NCBI GenBank assembly: GCA_026315105.1
Contig: CM048744.1
Coordinates: 345,677,668 to 345,741,667, forward strand
Origin: Locusta migratoria
Lineage: Eukaryota > Arthropoda > Insecta > Orthoptera > Acrididae
Length of the DNA: 64,000 bases
Direction of reading: 5' to 3'
Part shown: positions 46,360 to 56,665 of the stretch, in pieces
Position numbering within the stretch: the first letter of the stretch is position 1
Layout of the letters: every line of letters begins with the position of its first letter
Program-made: the position numbers and the translations under genes
Notes under the pieces: generated by a model
What the model was told of the DNA's origin: nothing
Databases searched by the model: none
The model's input: the letters and a program-made list of their open reading frames with translations, nothing else

Positions 46360-47190
46360 ATGGCCTTTGTTGATGGAGTTGCTGTACGTGTATCCGACCG
46401 TGCAGCAGATGCCTCAAGTTCGACAGTCAGTGGTCGAGCTGTGACACGCGAATTCTCTCTCCTCTGCCCAACAGTTCAAAAGTTTTTGGAGCGCATTTTA
46501 CTATGGTATCTCTACAAGATTCATAATATGCACCAAACGCAGCCCTAGGGTAGACCACAACGACATGACTTTTTCCTTCGTTATTGGCACGCCTGGAAAC
46601 ATTATATGTGACCAGGGAATATTCTTTGGAGGGAGGAGACACATTTTACATTGTATGGTGCTGTGAATTCACAAAACTGTTACGTATGGGTTTTCTACTC
46701 CCCCACACCCGTCCACTGCACTCAGCTCATGTGACTGTGTACTGTGTTTCATTGTTCCTTCATACTCGGTCCTTTTTTCTTCGAAAAGATGACACATCGT
46801 GGGCCTGTTAGGTGTACAGTTATAGCTGCCCATTTTAAAGCCCTACTCGTGCAAAGCGGGATTTTCGCTTTGCAAAGAACGGAACTGTGTCTACACCACT
46901 ACATTCATGCAAGCTGGGACAATAGCGTATTCGGTCGCCAGGTGAAACATGTGCTACGAGAAACCTTCGGTGGAGACAGCATCAGCTCAAGTTAGTTTCA
47001 AGAGCTATTATGGCTTTCCAGATCCCCCAACCTGAATCCATATATTTTGCAGTTATGAGGATATTTGAGGGATCGTGTCTGAAGGGTGGCATAGGCCACA
47101 TTACACTAGATGTGCTGCCGTCACCTGTCGACCATGCCGTATTACGATGCAGCCAAGGCGTTTCAGCGCCCTTCGATGTTTACAGCCCGC
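46360..47190 (+). pseudogene. mariner-like transposase, nearly full-length relic
   Basis: Over frameshifts the plus strand follows the whole transposase. A helix-turn-helix-like GRAVTREFSLLCPTVQKFLE is followed by RILLWYLYKIHNMHQTQP. NILW-EETHFTLYGAVNSQNC lies near 46.62 kb, GPFFFEKMTHRGPVRCTVI near 46.8, and a damaged QDGAPPH region near 46.9. RETFGGDSISS and then WLSRSPNLNPYIL (the last catalytic block) lie near 47.02, and GYLRDRV, with the Trp of LWGYLRD changed to a stop, near 47.06. Catalytic positions are eroded, so it is inactive. A near-perfect hairpin lies just downstream. Confidence 0.7.
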
Positions 47191-47197
47191 AGTACAG

Positions 47198-47392
47198 CAA
47201 CACCAGCTAGAGACAAGGCCTCACAACAGCCGGTGCTACGTCATACCGACCAGGCCGCGGCCGCCAGCTTACTGGCTGGCCGCTACGAGGCAGTGGGCGT
47301 GCCTCATCGGCCAGCCATTCAGCTGGCGGCCGCGGCCTGGTCGGTATGACGTAGCACCGGCTGTTGTGAGGCCTTGTCTCTAGCTGGTGTTG
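47198..47392. repeat. near-perfect hairpin, 84-bp arms
   Basis: Arms 47198-47281 and 47309-47392 (CAACACCAGCTAGAGACAAG at the outer end) are almost identical inverted repeats, GC-rich, with a 27-bp loop that itself holds GAGGCA/TGCCTC. Weak pairing continues a few bases outward. No clear target duplication was found. Confidence 0.9.
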
Positions 47393-47691
47393 AGTGCAGC
47401 ACCCGGAACACTTTCAAGTTAATTATAACGTTTCGCGTGGCCGAAGTTGTTCTCAGTAAAGGCAGGAAGGAAGATTAGGGTTTAATATCTCGTCGACATC
47501 GCAGTCATTAGAGACGGATCTACCCTGCTTAAAAACGGGGACGTAGATTTCAAGATGAAAGTTTACTTATCTTTTATTTACTCCTTCAGTATCTACAAAG
47601 GGAATCGCCACGTATTTATTTTTCGTGTCGAGAACACCATCCATTACAATCTAGTGTGGGACCATCTAATAAATTTTAAAATTTAGGTATT
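47393..47691. other. no gene recognised
   Basis: AT-rich; nothing was supported. Confidence 0.35.
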
Positions 47692-47753
47692 TCTTGCCTG
47701 ATAATCAGCTACACTGAGTGTAGTTGAGTATTGGGCAAGAAATATCTAATATT
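47692..47753. repeat. short hairpin, ~30-bp arms
   Basis: GTATTTCTTGCC...AGCTACACT is followed directly by AGTGTAGTT...GGGCAAGAAATA. The arms pair with a few mismatches and almost no loop. Confidence 0.7.
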
Positions 47754-47779
47754 TTGCCCAAGAAGACGCCATACATCCT

Positions 47780-47975
47780 CATGTTACAAGGCCAGCTCAG
47801 TTAATCATCCAGACTGTTGCCCCTGTAACTACTGAAAAGGCTGCTGCCCCTCTTCAGGAACCACACGTTTGGCTGGCCTCTCCACAGATACCCCTCCGCT
47901 GTGGTTGCACCTACAGTACGGCTATCGGTATCGTTGAGGCACGCAAGCCACCCCACCTCGGCAATGTCTGTGGTT
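47780..47975 (-). mobile_element. orphan RTE-like 5' UTR fragment
   Basis: It matches 38175-38304 almost base for base (GGCCAGCTCAGTTAATCATC...CTCCGCTGTGG) and continues ~70 bp further 5'. The coding region is absent, unlike normal 5'-truncated LINE copies. Confidence 0.75.
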
Positions 47976-48784
47976 CATGGGGGTGGGTGGCGTTATTATT
48001 CACTAGATCAATTTCGAGGCACTGCTTCACAAAACACCTGTTATTTGGATGTAAATGATGTAATATTTTATAATTTCCCTTAAAGTAGGTATAAACAAAC
48101 ACTGCTAGATTCGGGATTATGCCCTAAACAAAATTTTACCGTGTTAATGATTTCTTATATTTGCAATGCACACATGATATTTAAAAAGACTGTCACATAC
48201 GTTCTTTCTCTCATATTCACAAAAATGAATGTAATTATTTCGAGTTAACGTCAGATATTGTAGTAACTTTGTTCTATAAAAGCAAATGTAAGATCTGAAA
48301 GAGGTAGTTATCACTTAGATGGGAGACCACATATTTTGCGTGTCGCTCCCATATGTAATTCAGTAATCGTTTATCTTTGTTATGAAAGTAATTTGTACTG
48401 AAGTGGCACTGGGGAGGCAATATAGATACCATACTTTGTGAACGGTATGTACTGTCGCTACGCACAGTAAATGTGTTTACGATAATCTGGGAGATCATTT
48501 TAATCTGACCTCACATTAAAAACTTCGTGAAGATGCGTCATATCACTGAAGACAACGATGCGGTCAACTAATTACAGAATTCAAAATAACTACAAACGGC
48601 ATAATTTTACGACACAATTCCACCCGTCTGCTTTGACCCATGACTTAATCAACAAGGCGGAAAACCGGCATTTCGGCCTATCGAACTGTAAATAATCAAC
48701 AGTTCAACTGATTAGCGTATTTAATTAAATCTCGGGGCTCGTTAAATTTTTACGTCCCGTTCCAACGGCCTCGCCTGATTTCAA
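47976..48784. other. no gene recognised
   Basis: AT-rich sequence; frame 48274-48498 resembles nothing known. Confidence 0.4.
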
Positions 48785-48957
48785 AACAAATGTTCAAATG
48801 TTTGTAAATCTGAGGGACGTAACTACTTTGGTCATTAGTCACTAGGCTTACAAACTACTTACACTAGCTTAAAGTAATTTACGTTAACGACAACATAAAC
48901 ACCTATGCCCGTGGGAGGGAGGTGTCTTAGTGCGCACGACTATTCTGCCGCGGCTCG
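48785..48957 (-). mobile_element. SINE-B, minus, degraded
   Basis: AAATGTTCAAATGTTTGTAAAT marks the 3' end and AAACTACTTACACTAGCTTA the body. The box B region is damaged (CCGTGGGAGGGAGG). Confidence 0.65.
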
Positions 48958-48988
48958 TCTCATTTGCCAAGATGTTAAAGATTGTTAG

Positions 48989-49076
48989 TTGCCGCGGTGG
49001 AGTAGCCGAGTGGTCTAAGGCGCCTCACTGCGGAGCGCGCGGTTGCTCGCCGTCGGAGGTTCGAGTCCTCCATGGG

Positions 49077-49133
<57 letters not shown>

Positions 49134-49239
49134 TGTGTGTGTTGTCCTTAGGTTAGTTTACCTTAGTTTAAGTAGTTTGTAAGCTACAGACTGATGACCA
49201 CGCAGTTTGGTCCGATAGATTTACAAACATTTTGAACAT
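48989..49239 (+). mobile_element. SINE-B, plus, with (GT)n expansion
   Basis: The head GGAGTAGCCGAGTGGTCTAA and box B GGTTCGAGTCCTCC are intact. A ~65-bp GT microsatellite (about 49078-49142) expands the GTGTGTGTTGTCC junction of the family. The body and TTTTGAAC end follow. Confidence 0.85.
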
Positions 49240-50440
49240 AAAGTAAATAAATAACGCTGTTTCTGCTCTACGGTGGACAGGTTCTCGATGCACCCTAAAA
49301 CGTTACCACCTTACAGAGTTCTGTTCAGCGACTCAATGATTGTGGTCTTCACGTCTTAATAAATCTCCACAGCATCAAAGTTCAGGACAGTTACCTCGAT
49401 ATCTCGTGGATGTAGAATCTTCTTAAAACACAGCATCTACATAACCTGCTTACAGGAATCCCTAGAATTCATTCAGAACACGTGCAGCTAGAGAAATGTT
49501 CTCTATTTTATGTGTGCGACAAAATTAAAGCAAGAACTCAGTGCAAACACCAGTTATCTGAAAAGCTGTTTCATTTCAACACTTTTACCCTACAATGCAT
49601 TACAACAATATGTACATCGGTGCCCAAACCGGCATAGTGGCGGCTTGGAAAGCTGTTACAAGACTGCTTTTTTCGATCTTTGTGTGGCCTCCTTTTATAG
49701 TCTGGACTACAATACCATACATTGTTACAACTATTAAAGATATGAAAAACAATTAATTTGGCCATGTTATGGCAAGATAATAGCAGCTTTACGTTCAAAA
49801 TTAAGGTAATTATTAATTTACATTGATTCATAATAATCCTGCTTTCATATATTGGGTTGCAGATCTGAAATATGCTTAACTATAAAATACAACAATACAT
49901 TGTTTGTTTCTACTAATATCTGGAAAAATAGTGAAGGGCAAATGTTCCTACCATGTACAGAATAATGAAATAAAGTATTAGTTGTTTTGCTGTATACAAG
50001 AACACGGGAATATTTCATATAGCCTTAGTTAATCTACAATGCTGCCCATGCTGGTAAGTTTATATTCGAAACATTTATTGTATTTGTGTTTTCATGGCCA
50101 GTTCCTACTCAAATATACAATAGAATATATCTGTAAGCATACTATTTCACTTTATATTTTCCTAAAGTGCATATTAGCAGGTTTTAGTTTCACGGCCATG
50201 TGCTCTTGTTTATTTTCCTATTTTATGATGTAATATTTGTTTGTCTTCCTAGCAATGTATGTATCTTCTCTTAACCATTACTTTATCTATAAATCATGTT
50301 TCTTATATTACAAACACTCTGAAATCACAAACTGGCATTTAATAGTTGAGGTTCTAATAAAATAATTTGTTTAATTTGTTATTTGGGTGATGAAGTAGTA
50401 AACATTTAGCTCTGTAGCTTGCCTATTAGCTCTGTAGCTA
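49240..50440. other. no gene recognised
   Basis: Very AT-rich; frames at 49510-49831 and 50039-50233 are short and unfamiliar. Confidence 0.45.
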
Positions 50441-50448
50441 GCCTATTA

Positions 50449-50450
<2 letters not shown>

Positions 50451-50506
<56 letters not shown>

Positions 50507-50698
50507 CAAATGTTTGTAAAGTCTATGGGACTTAACTACGGGGTCATCAGTCCCTAAACTTACAAACTACTTATGAACTAGCTAATCCTAAGGACGGCAC
50601 AAATATCCACGCCCGAGGGGGGATTCGAACTCCCGACCGTAGTGGCCGTGCAGACCGTGACTGGAGCGCCTCAATCCCCTCGGCCACCGCGGCCGGCT
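50451..50698 (-). mobile_element. SINE-A, minus, with ~53-bp poly(T) tail on its sense strand
   Basis: The plus strand shows ~53 A and then GTTCAAATGTTTGTAAAG, so the sense strand ends TTTGAAC followed by T. Flanks are GCCTATTACA at 50441-50450 and 50699-50708. Confidence 0.9.
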
Positions 50699-50759
50699 GC
50701 CTATTACATCTCAACCCTTGTCCACTCAGTAAAAGTAACTGCTCTCGGAAAACGAACAG

Positions 50760-50955
50760 GCCGCGGCTGAATAGCCGTGCGCACTGGGGCGCCGTGCTGC
50801 GTGCGCGCGGCCGTTTGCCGTCCGGGGTTCGAGTCCACCCTTAGGCATAGGTGTATGTGTTGACTTAGATTAGTTTACCTTAGTTTAAGTAGTTTGTAAG
50901 CTACGGACTAATAACCCAGCAGTTGAGTCCGATAGATTTACAAACAATTTAATTT
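50760..50955 (+). mobile_element. SINE-B, plus, 12-bp TSD
   Basis: The head GGCTGAATAGCCGTGCGCAC, box B GGGGTTCGAGTCC and body are flanked by GAAAACGAACAG at 50748-50759 and 50956-50967. Confidence 0.9.
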
Positions 50956-50967
50956 GAAAACGAACAG

Positions 50968-51332
50968 CTCCCTACCTCGTAGCCTACTACACAATATGCC
51001 GATGTCATAGGTCAATGCCGACGGGAAGAATCGCATCCTACAAATGATCCGTACAAAGAATAGAATTTTGCTATTGGAAACTGAAGCAGACTTCACCTAC
51101 GAAACATTTATATATGCAAAACATGAAGTCTGGTTCATATAGGGTATTCCAAACGAAGTGAAAGATTTGTGGACATTAAATTAAAAGTGCCAGGTACCGT
51201 TATTGTTTACAGATCGTCCAAAATGTTTAGGGCCAAAATCAGACGACACAGACTTAACCGAACGTTTTGAAATGAGAAGGCGAGTGTCTGTGTCAATGTC
51301 TTCAATAGGCGTTTGACCAGTTTGTTAACTGC
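50968..51332. other. no gene recognised
   Basis: Nothing was supported between the two SINEs. Confidence 0.4.
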
Positions 51333-51514
51333 TTTTATGTTTGTAAATCTATCGGACCAAACTGCGTGGTCGTCAGTCCGTAGCTTACAAACTACTTAAA
51401 CCTAGGTAAACTAACCTAAGGACAAGACACACACCCATGCCCCAGGGAGGACTCGAACCTCCACGGCGCTCCGCAGCGAGACGCTTTAGACCGCTCGGCT
51501 ACTCCACCGCGGCT
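51333..51514 (-). mobile_element. SINE-B, minus
   Basis: The 3' end TTTGTAAATCTATCGGACCAA, box B GGTTCGAGTCCTCC and head GGAGTAGCCGAGCGGTCTAA are all on the minus strand. TAACTGC flanks both sides as a short duplication. Confidence 0.85.
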
Positions 51515-51841
51515 TGGTAACTGCAGTAACCAAACAGATCGACTGCATGTCTGCTGTGTGGAGTCGAGTCACAGCCACATGGATTGGTCTATTAAAAGGC
51601 CGAAACCGGCCATCGTTTGAATAAGTGATTATTGCCATTTATGACCGATTTACTAATTAACAAGTAAGAACAGATCACTGCCCCCCCCCCCGGACCATGT
51701 TGTACAGAAAGGAACGTAAAGTCATCTTATAAGACAGAGCTTTCCAAATTCTTCCTACTAGTGGTAGCCTTTTAACACTAATATTTTCACGAGAAACCCT
51801 TTCTGTAATATTAATAAGAAAGATCTCGAATGGAACCTTCC

Positions 51842-52040
51842 GCCGGTCGCGGTGGCCGAGGGGACTGAGGAGCTCCAGTCACGGTCTGCACGGCCACTAC
51901 GGTCGGGGATTCGAATCCCCCCTCGGGCATGGATATTTGTGACGTCCTTAGGATTAGCTAGTACATAAGTAGTTTGTAAATTTAGGGATTGATGACCCCG
52001 TAGTCAAGTCCCATAAGCTATACAAACATTTGAACATTTT
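51842..52040 (+). mobile_element. SINE-A, plus
   Basis: A full element with box B GGGATTCGAATCCCCC and TTTGAACATTTTT end. GGAACCTTC and GAAACCTTC on the two sides are the probable target duplication. Confidence 0.85.
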
Positions 52041-52077
52041 TGAAACCTTCACTCTGTAGCGGAGTGTGCGCTGATAT

Positions 52078-52200
52078 AAAACTTCCTGGCAAATTAAAAT
52101 TGCGTGTCGGAACGGGGACTCGAACCTGGGACCTTTGACTTTCGCGGGCAAGCGCTTTAGCACTGAGCTATCCCGACACGACTCACGGTGCCGGAAAAAA
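52078..52200 (-). mobile_element. SINE-F (tRNA-derived), minus
   Basis: The minus strand reads a tRNA-like GATAGCTCAGTGCTAAAGCG, box B GGTTCGAGTCC and then AATTTTAATTTGCCAGGAAG. I recall this layout as common in arthropod SINEs. The head looks tRNA-like but the element lacks a proper acceptor stem. Confidence 0.7.
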
Positions 52201-52833
52201 AGTTTACTTTAAAGAATTCTTGACATTTATAATCCATTTGTAAGTATGGCACCTACACCCCAGAATGCTGGGACACAGGGTTTGGAAAGCCCTGTTATAA
52301 GTGTTCCATTTTCACCGACTGAGGTACGAGAGTTTAAAAACCGACGGTCTGCAAATGCCCTTCAACTCTCGTTCCCATGCACGATCATATTAGTAGTTCG
52401 CACTTACCACGCAAAAGGCTCATTGCACACCTAGGGTTTTTTTTTTAATTATTATTGTGACTAACATTGGACCACTCTAGTCAATATTATGAATTAGGTT
52501 CTTCTGTTTCTTGACGGTCCAATACTTTTTTTTTATTGTTTCAGATCGTGCCATTTTAACCTCATCAGAAATCACCCTTCCCATTATCTGTTTGTTAATT
52601 TTTGATGGCAGTGTGATGTGTTTATCATTAAGTATTTTGAGGCGTCCACCTTGTCTTTCAAGTCCTCCATCTTAATTCGAAATTGTATCATCTCCTTGAT
52701 CTGTGTGATTCATCTAATGCTACATTTACTATCCCACTTGGTTGATAAAATCATCCATATTTAGGACAAACGACCATAATTTGGCATTAATAAAAGTTTT
52801 GAAATGTCTTGGTCACAAATATATTGTTGTAAT
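52201..52833. other. no gene recognised
   Basis: Frame 52246-52434 has no family resemblance. Confidence 0.4.
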
Positions 52834-52970
52834 TTATTACGTTTTGCGGAATACCGTAATCAGATAATTTTCAAAGGAATGAATACATTAAATATTTGTC
52901 TGCTATTATTTTTATTGTATTCATTCCTTTTCAAAATATCTGATGATGGTGTTCGGAAACGCGTAATAAA
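52834..52970. repeat. foldback with Penelope-type motif
   Basis: Arms 52834-52887 and 52917-52970 are imperfect inverted repeats (TTTTCAAAGGAATGAATACA against TGTATTCATTCCTTTTCAAA). The right arm carries CTGATGATGGTGTTCGGAAACGCG. Confidence 0.7.
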
Positions 52971-52989
52971 TAAATATAAAAAATATTTC

Positions 52990-53545
52990 TACTAAGATAT
53001 TTAAAGAATTTTATAGATCTTACTACTCCATAATTTGACAATTAATTTCCTACTAACTCTATTTTCTGTAATCTTCATCAAATGTCCTAGGAAAGAGGTT
53101 CGTTTCTTTGTCATTGTACTTGTCACTGGTTCTGTTTCTTTATAAACTGTTTCATTTGAAGCTATTCTCCAAACTCCGTCTTTTACTTATGCGTGTTATG
53201 TCTATCTTCCGTTCGGTTTTGGGTAATCTGCCTGTTGCTAGAGTGTTGGTTGATTTAAATATAGTTTCGCTAGCATGTGTTTTTATGTTTGTGTGATTGT
53301 TTTGCAGTGTTTCAGTTTTGTGGGCTATTGAGAGGCATTTTTGTGTTCTTGGTAACCTTATGTGTTTTAATCACTTTATTTATTTTACTCTGTCATGATG
53401 GTTTCTCATTCAGTTTGTACGGTATTATTTCTGCCAAGAATTTCAACTTTTCACCTGTTTTCACATCGTGTTCTCTAAATGTATTTGCTGGTGGACATTC
53501 CGTTAGCATTATTTCTGTTTCATTCTTTTTTTTTCAGAAGATATT
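52990..53545 (-). pseudogene. heavily decayed LINE C-terminal region, minus
   Basis: Minus-strand translation over many stops gives EIMLTECPPANTFREHD, GEKLKFLAEIIPYKLNEKPS, KINKVIKTHKVTKNT, KCLSIAHKTETLQNNHTNIK, THASETIFKSTNTLATGR, RLPKTERKI and finally FLGHLMKITENRVSRKLI. This order (YLGE-like block, SINxKLRHYNTVVKPE-like block, ASET, then FGHLMRMxENRLTKRI) fits the region after the RT in RTE/CRE-like LINEs as I know it. It is a different family from the RTE-like copies elsewhere in the window. The plus-strand hydrophobic frames 53108-53549 are its shadows. Confidence 0.5.
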
Positions 53546-53847
53546 TTAAAGCTTCTGGGCTATAGATGTAGCCAGGGATTTGTCTTCGGGAGGGGTTTTC
53601 AACGAATGGTCAATGTAATTACGTGGACCGGTTTCGATACTTGATTAGCTCCATCTTCAGACCCCCATTATGTAAGTCTTCTAAGTTACAGTACATTCAA
53701 AAGGAGTGGACGTTATTTCCGGTATCCGTAAATTTCTTGTGTGCATGTATTACATGTATCAAACGACAAGTGATCTAGGACAGAAACCGCTCGCTTTATT
53801 AATTAGAAACGCAGTTGCTGGATTTTTTTTTAATCTAAGCCTATATT
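53546..53847. other. no gene; one Penelope-type motif on the minus strand
   Basis: Near 53620-53665 the minus strand reads CTGAAGATGGAGCT...ATCGAAACCGGTCC. The rest is unassigned. Confidence 0.4.
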
Positions 53848-54039
53848 TTTGTTCAAATGTTCAAATGTTTGTAAAGCTTGTGGGACTTAACTACGGGGTC
53901 ATCAGTCCCTAAACTTACAAACTACTTACGAACTAGGACGGCACAAATATCCATGCCCGAGGGGGGATTCGAACCCCCGACCGTAGTGGCCGTGCAGACC
54001 GTGACTGAAGCGCCTCAGTCTCCTCGGCCACCGCGGCCG
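53848..54039 (-). mobile_element. SINE-A, minus
   Basis: Full-length; GCCTATAT occurs at 53839-53846 and 54040-54047 as the target duplication. The 3' terminal unit TTCAAATG is doubled. Confidence 0.85.
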
Positions 54040-54161
54040 GCCTATATATATTTGTTTCATCTTTGGCTTCCTATGGCTTCTGTTTCCGGTATAATAATTC
54101 TTGTAGAGATTTTATTGAGGGTGCAGATCATCTTATTTCCGTGCTTGCTATAATAAATTGA

Positions 54162-54252
54162 AGAGGAATTTCGCCTTATGCAAGGCACCTTTTATGTTCT
54201 AGTTTTATAGGAGATAAAAAGGTGTATTGCATAAAGCGGAATTCCTCTCCAG
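54162..54252. repeat. hairpin, ~36-bp arms
   Basis: AGAGGAATTTCGCCTTATGCAA...CACCTTTTA pairs with TAAAAAGGTG...TTGCATAAAGCGGAATTCCTCT over a ~20-bp loop, with several mismatches. Confidence 0.7.
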
Positions 54253-54324
54253 TTCAAAAAATATTGTCGGCATCCAGTAGTACCTCTGACACAAATATGA
54301 CTGGCTTGCAATCTGTAAAGGGCT

Positions 54325-54490
54325 ATTGAAAGCTCAGATCTCTAAAGCAAAGTGAAGCTCCAGGACCCATCGAGATCATTGGCAGTTTCTGCTCAGAATC
54401 TCCGACAGAATTACTCCCCCTCTTGACCACTGTTTACCGGGGGTACCTTGAACAAGGAATTGTTCCTAATGATTGAAGAGCAGCAACTCA
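54325..54490 (+). pseudogene. LINE reverse transcriptase fragment
   Basis: The plus strand reads EAPGPIEIIGSFCSESP, then TELLPLLTTVYRGYLEQGIV and PND-RAA. This matches the APGPDGI...LLP LLT.VYN..L..G..P.DWR.A block before the RT catalytic core of non-LTR retrotransposons. Only about 55 codons remain. Confidence 0.5.
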
Positions 54491-54814
54491 CATTCATATA
54501 CAAGTATCAGTGAAATTAAAACAACACAGCTGGGAAAACTCATTTTTTAACAGTTGCACTCTTAATACATTTATCCCATTGTGAGACGAGAGGGTCAATT
54601 TCGGGAGGGGTTTGAACCCCCCGCTCTGGGATATTTCCTGTAATGATTGTATTTGGTGTTTGGTTTAGTGATTGTTGTTGGCGAGAAGAGGCAGGTCATC
54701 AGGAGATCGAAAGTAGTGAAAGTTAGTGTTCCTTCGCGTGTCCTTATACTTTCATTATGTATTCAAGGAAATAATTAAAACCATGATACGGCTTGACCAT
54801 AAGGAAAAGACGTT

Positions 54815-55315
54815 GCCGATGGTCTGCAGATATAAATGTTAAATATACAAATATTAATTCGCAATATGCGAGAATTTCCGACTGATAGCTGGTATTTTTC
54901 AGTCGGTCTGTCATTTTGTAATATATGAAAATTTGTGCCGGACCGGGACACAAACCCGGGTCCACTGCTTTTCGCGAGCGATCGCCTTAAGCTGTCGGCC
55001 GCATGGACAGGCTCCCCGGCTAGACCGAAACTTCCATATGTTACAGTTGCCTACTTCCCTTAGTGCTCGCACGCATTTGGCGTGATTTCCAGGACGGAGA
55101 GAGACGAACTACACCATCTTTAGCCTGTCGTGGCTGACGTATTTACCACGACACGCCTGTTGTTAAGGAACAGAAGATGCTGATGATCCGCAGCTATAAA
55201 TGTTAAATATACAGATATTGATTTTCATACGTTACAAAATGATATAGCAACTGAAAAAGAGCAGCTAAAAGTCGGAAATTCTCGCATATTGCGAATTAAT
55301 ATCTGTATAACAATT
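54815..55315. mobile_element. foldback composite with tRNA-like SINE centre
   Basis: 54846-54930 and 55207-55312 are inverted repeats (ATTAATTCGCAATATGCGAG, AGAATTTCCGACT, TTTTTCAGT, TCATTTTGTAA). In addition ATAAATGTTAAATATACARATATT occurs in direct orientation at ~54831 and ~55183. Between them the minus strand has a tRNA-like head with box B-like GGGTTTGTGTCCCGG. The element is unclassified. Confidence 0.6.
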
Positions 55316-56436
55316 AAAAAGAAATGGTGACAGGCCGTCTTCCTGCCTTAAAACATTTTGCACCAAGAGTGATTCAGAAATTTCCCTAATGGTCGTCATT
55401 TTAGAATTTGTTAGCTAGAAGGTGTTTGCTTTCAGCATCGTGAATCCACGCTTGCATGTTTTAACTTCTAATATATAAAGCAGAGTGTCTGTATGTGTGT
55501 ACGTGTTGCATACAAATCTACAGTTTTGTTCCAACCTTTATGAAATTTTGTACACGTAAGCTTCAATCCATGAGGACGGTAGTCGTAAGAGTAAGAATCA
55601 CATACGATATATAGTTCACGAGATATGACGTCATAAGCAATGAGATGCGCGAAAAACTGCTGCATTTTGCGACAATGCTGCTCATTTCCTCCTAAACCAT
55701 TGGACCGATTTCAACCAAATTTCGTACATACATTCCTTACCGTGAGGTAACAATTGCTGCATGGTTAAGAATCACATACGGCACATGGTTCAAAGGATAT
55801 TAAGTCATAACCAATAGAAATAGCAAAAAATGCAATATAAAACGGCAAGACTTTCGAAATACACTGTGTGAGAATGACAGTACTTAGCGACTGCAACAAA
55901 CTTTAAACATAATTTTAAGCCTTTATTAAACTTTTTCTCGCTGGCAACCATAGTAAAATGATGAAAGGAAAAAAAGTTTCTCGTTTACTACTTTTCCGCT
56001 GTTTATGGAGTAAAACTACGGCATTCGGCATAACGTAACAATTTATAATTTGTACACTACAAATTGTAGCCGCAGGAAATTTTACGGACAGTATACACGC
56101 ATATAGCTGAATGTACCTTTTAAATTGTATCACAGTCCCATACGTAGTTCATGAGATATGAGCACATAAACTGTAATGTTCCGCTGTTAATGGTCTAAAA
56201 GTACAGCGTTCGGTTTGACATGACAATTTATAATTTGTACACTACAAATTATAGCCGCAGGAAATTTTACGGACAGTATACAGGCATATAGTTGAATGTA
56301 CCATTTAAATTGTATCATAATACGATACGTAGTTCACGAGATATGAGCACATAAACAGTAACGTTCATACAAAACCGCCCTATCATGCACCAAGTTTTAA
56401 TATATTACTTCTTTACTACTAATTGTATTCCCAAGA

Positions 56437-56640
56437 GCCGCGGTGGAGTAGCCGAGTGGTCTAAAGCGTCTCGCTGCGGAGCGAGCGGTTGCTCGCCGTA
56501 GAGGTTCGAGTCCTCCCTGGGGCATGGGTGTGTGAGTTGTCCTTAGGTTAGTTTACCTAGGTTTAAGTAGTTTGTAAGCTACGTAGTGATGACCACGCAG
56601 TTTGGTCCGATAGAATTACAAACATTTGAATTTTTTTTTT
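56437..56640 (+). mobile_element. SINE-B, plus, in R870, 11-bp TSD
   Basis: The head GGAGTAGCCGAGTGGTCTAA, box B GGTTCGAGTCCTCC and body lie between TATTCCCAAGA (56426-56436) and TATTTCCAAGA (56641-56651). Confidence 0.9.
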
Positions 56641-56665
56641 TATTTCCAAGAGAGTTTACATACTG

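Noticed and set aside
53108..53549. Hydrophobic plus-strand frames that look like membrane proteins
   Set aside because: The opposite strand carries a readable, decayed LINE C-terminus; T-rich antisense sequence gives false hydrophobic frames.
13000..54040. Many GGGGTTCGAATCCCCC-type sequences that look like tRNA T-arms
   Set aside because: They are always followed by the same ~110-bp body and TTTGAAC end and often lie between target duplications, so they are SINE heads, not tRNA genes.
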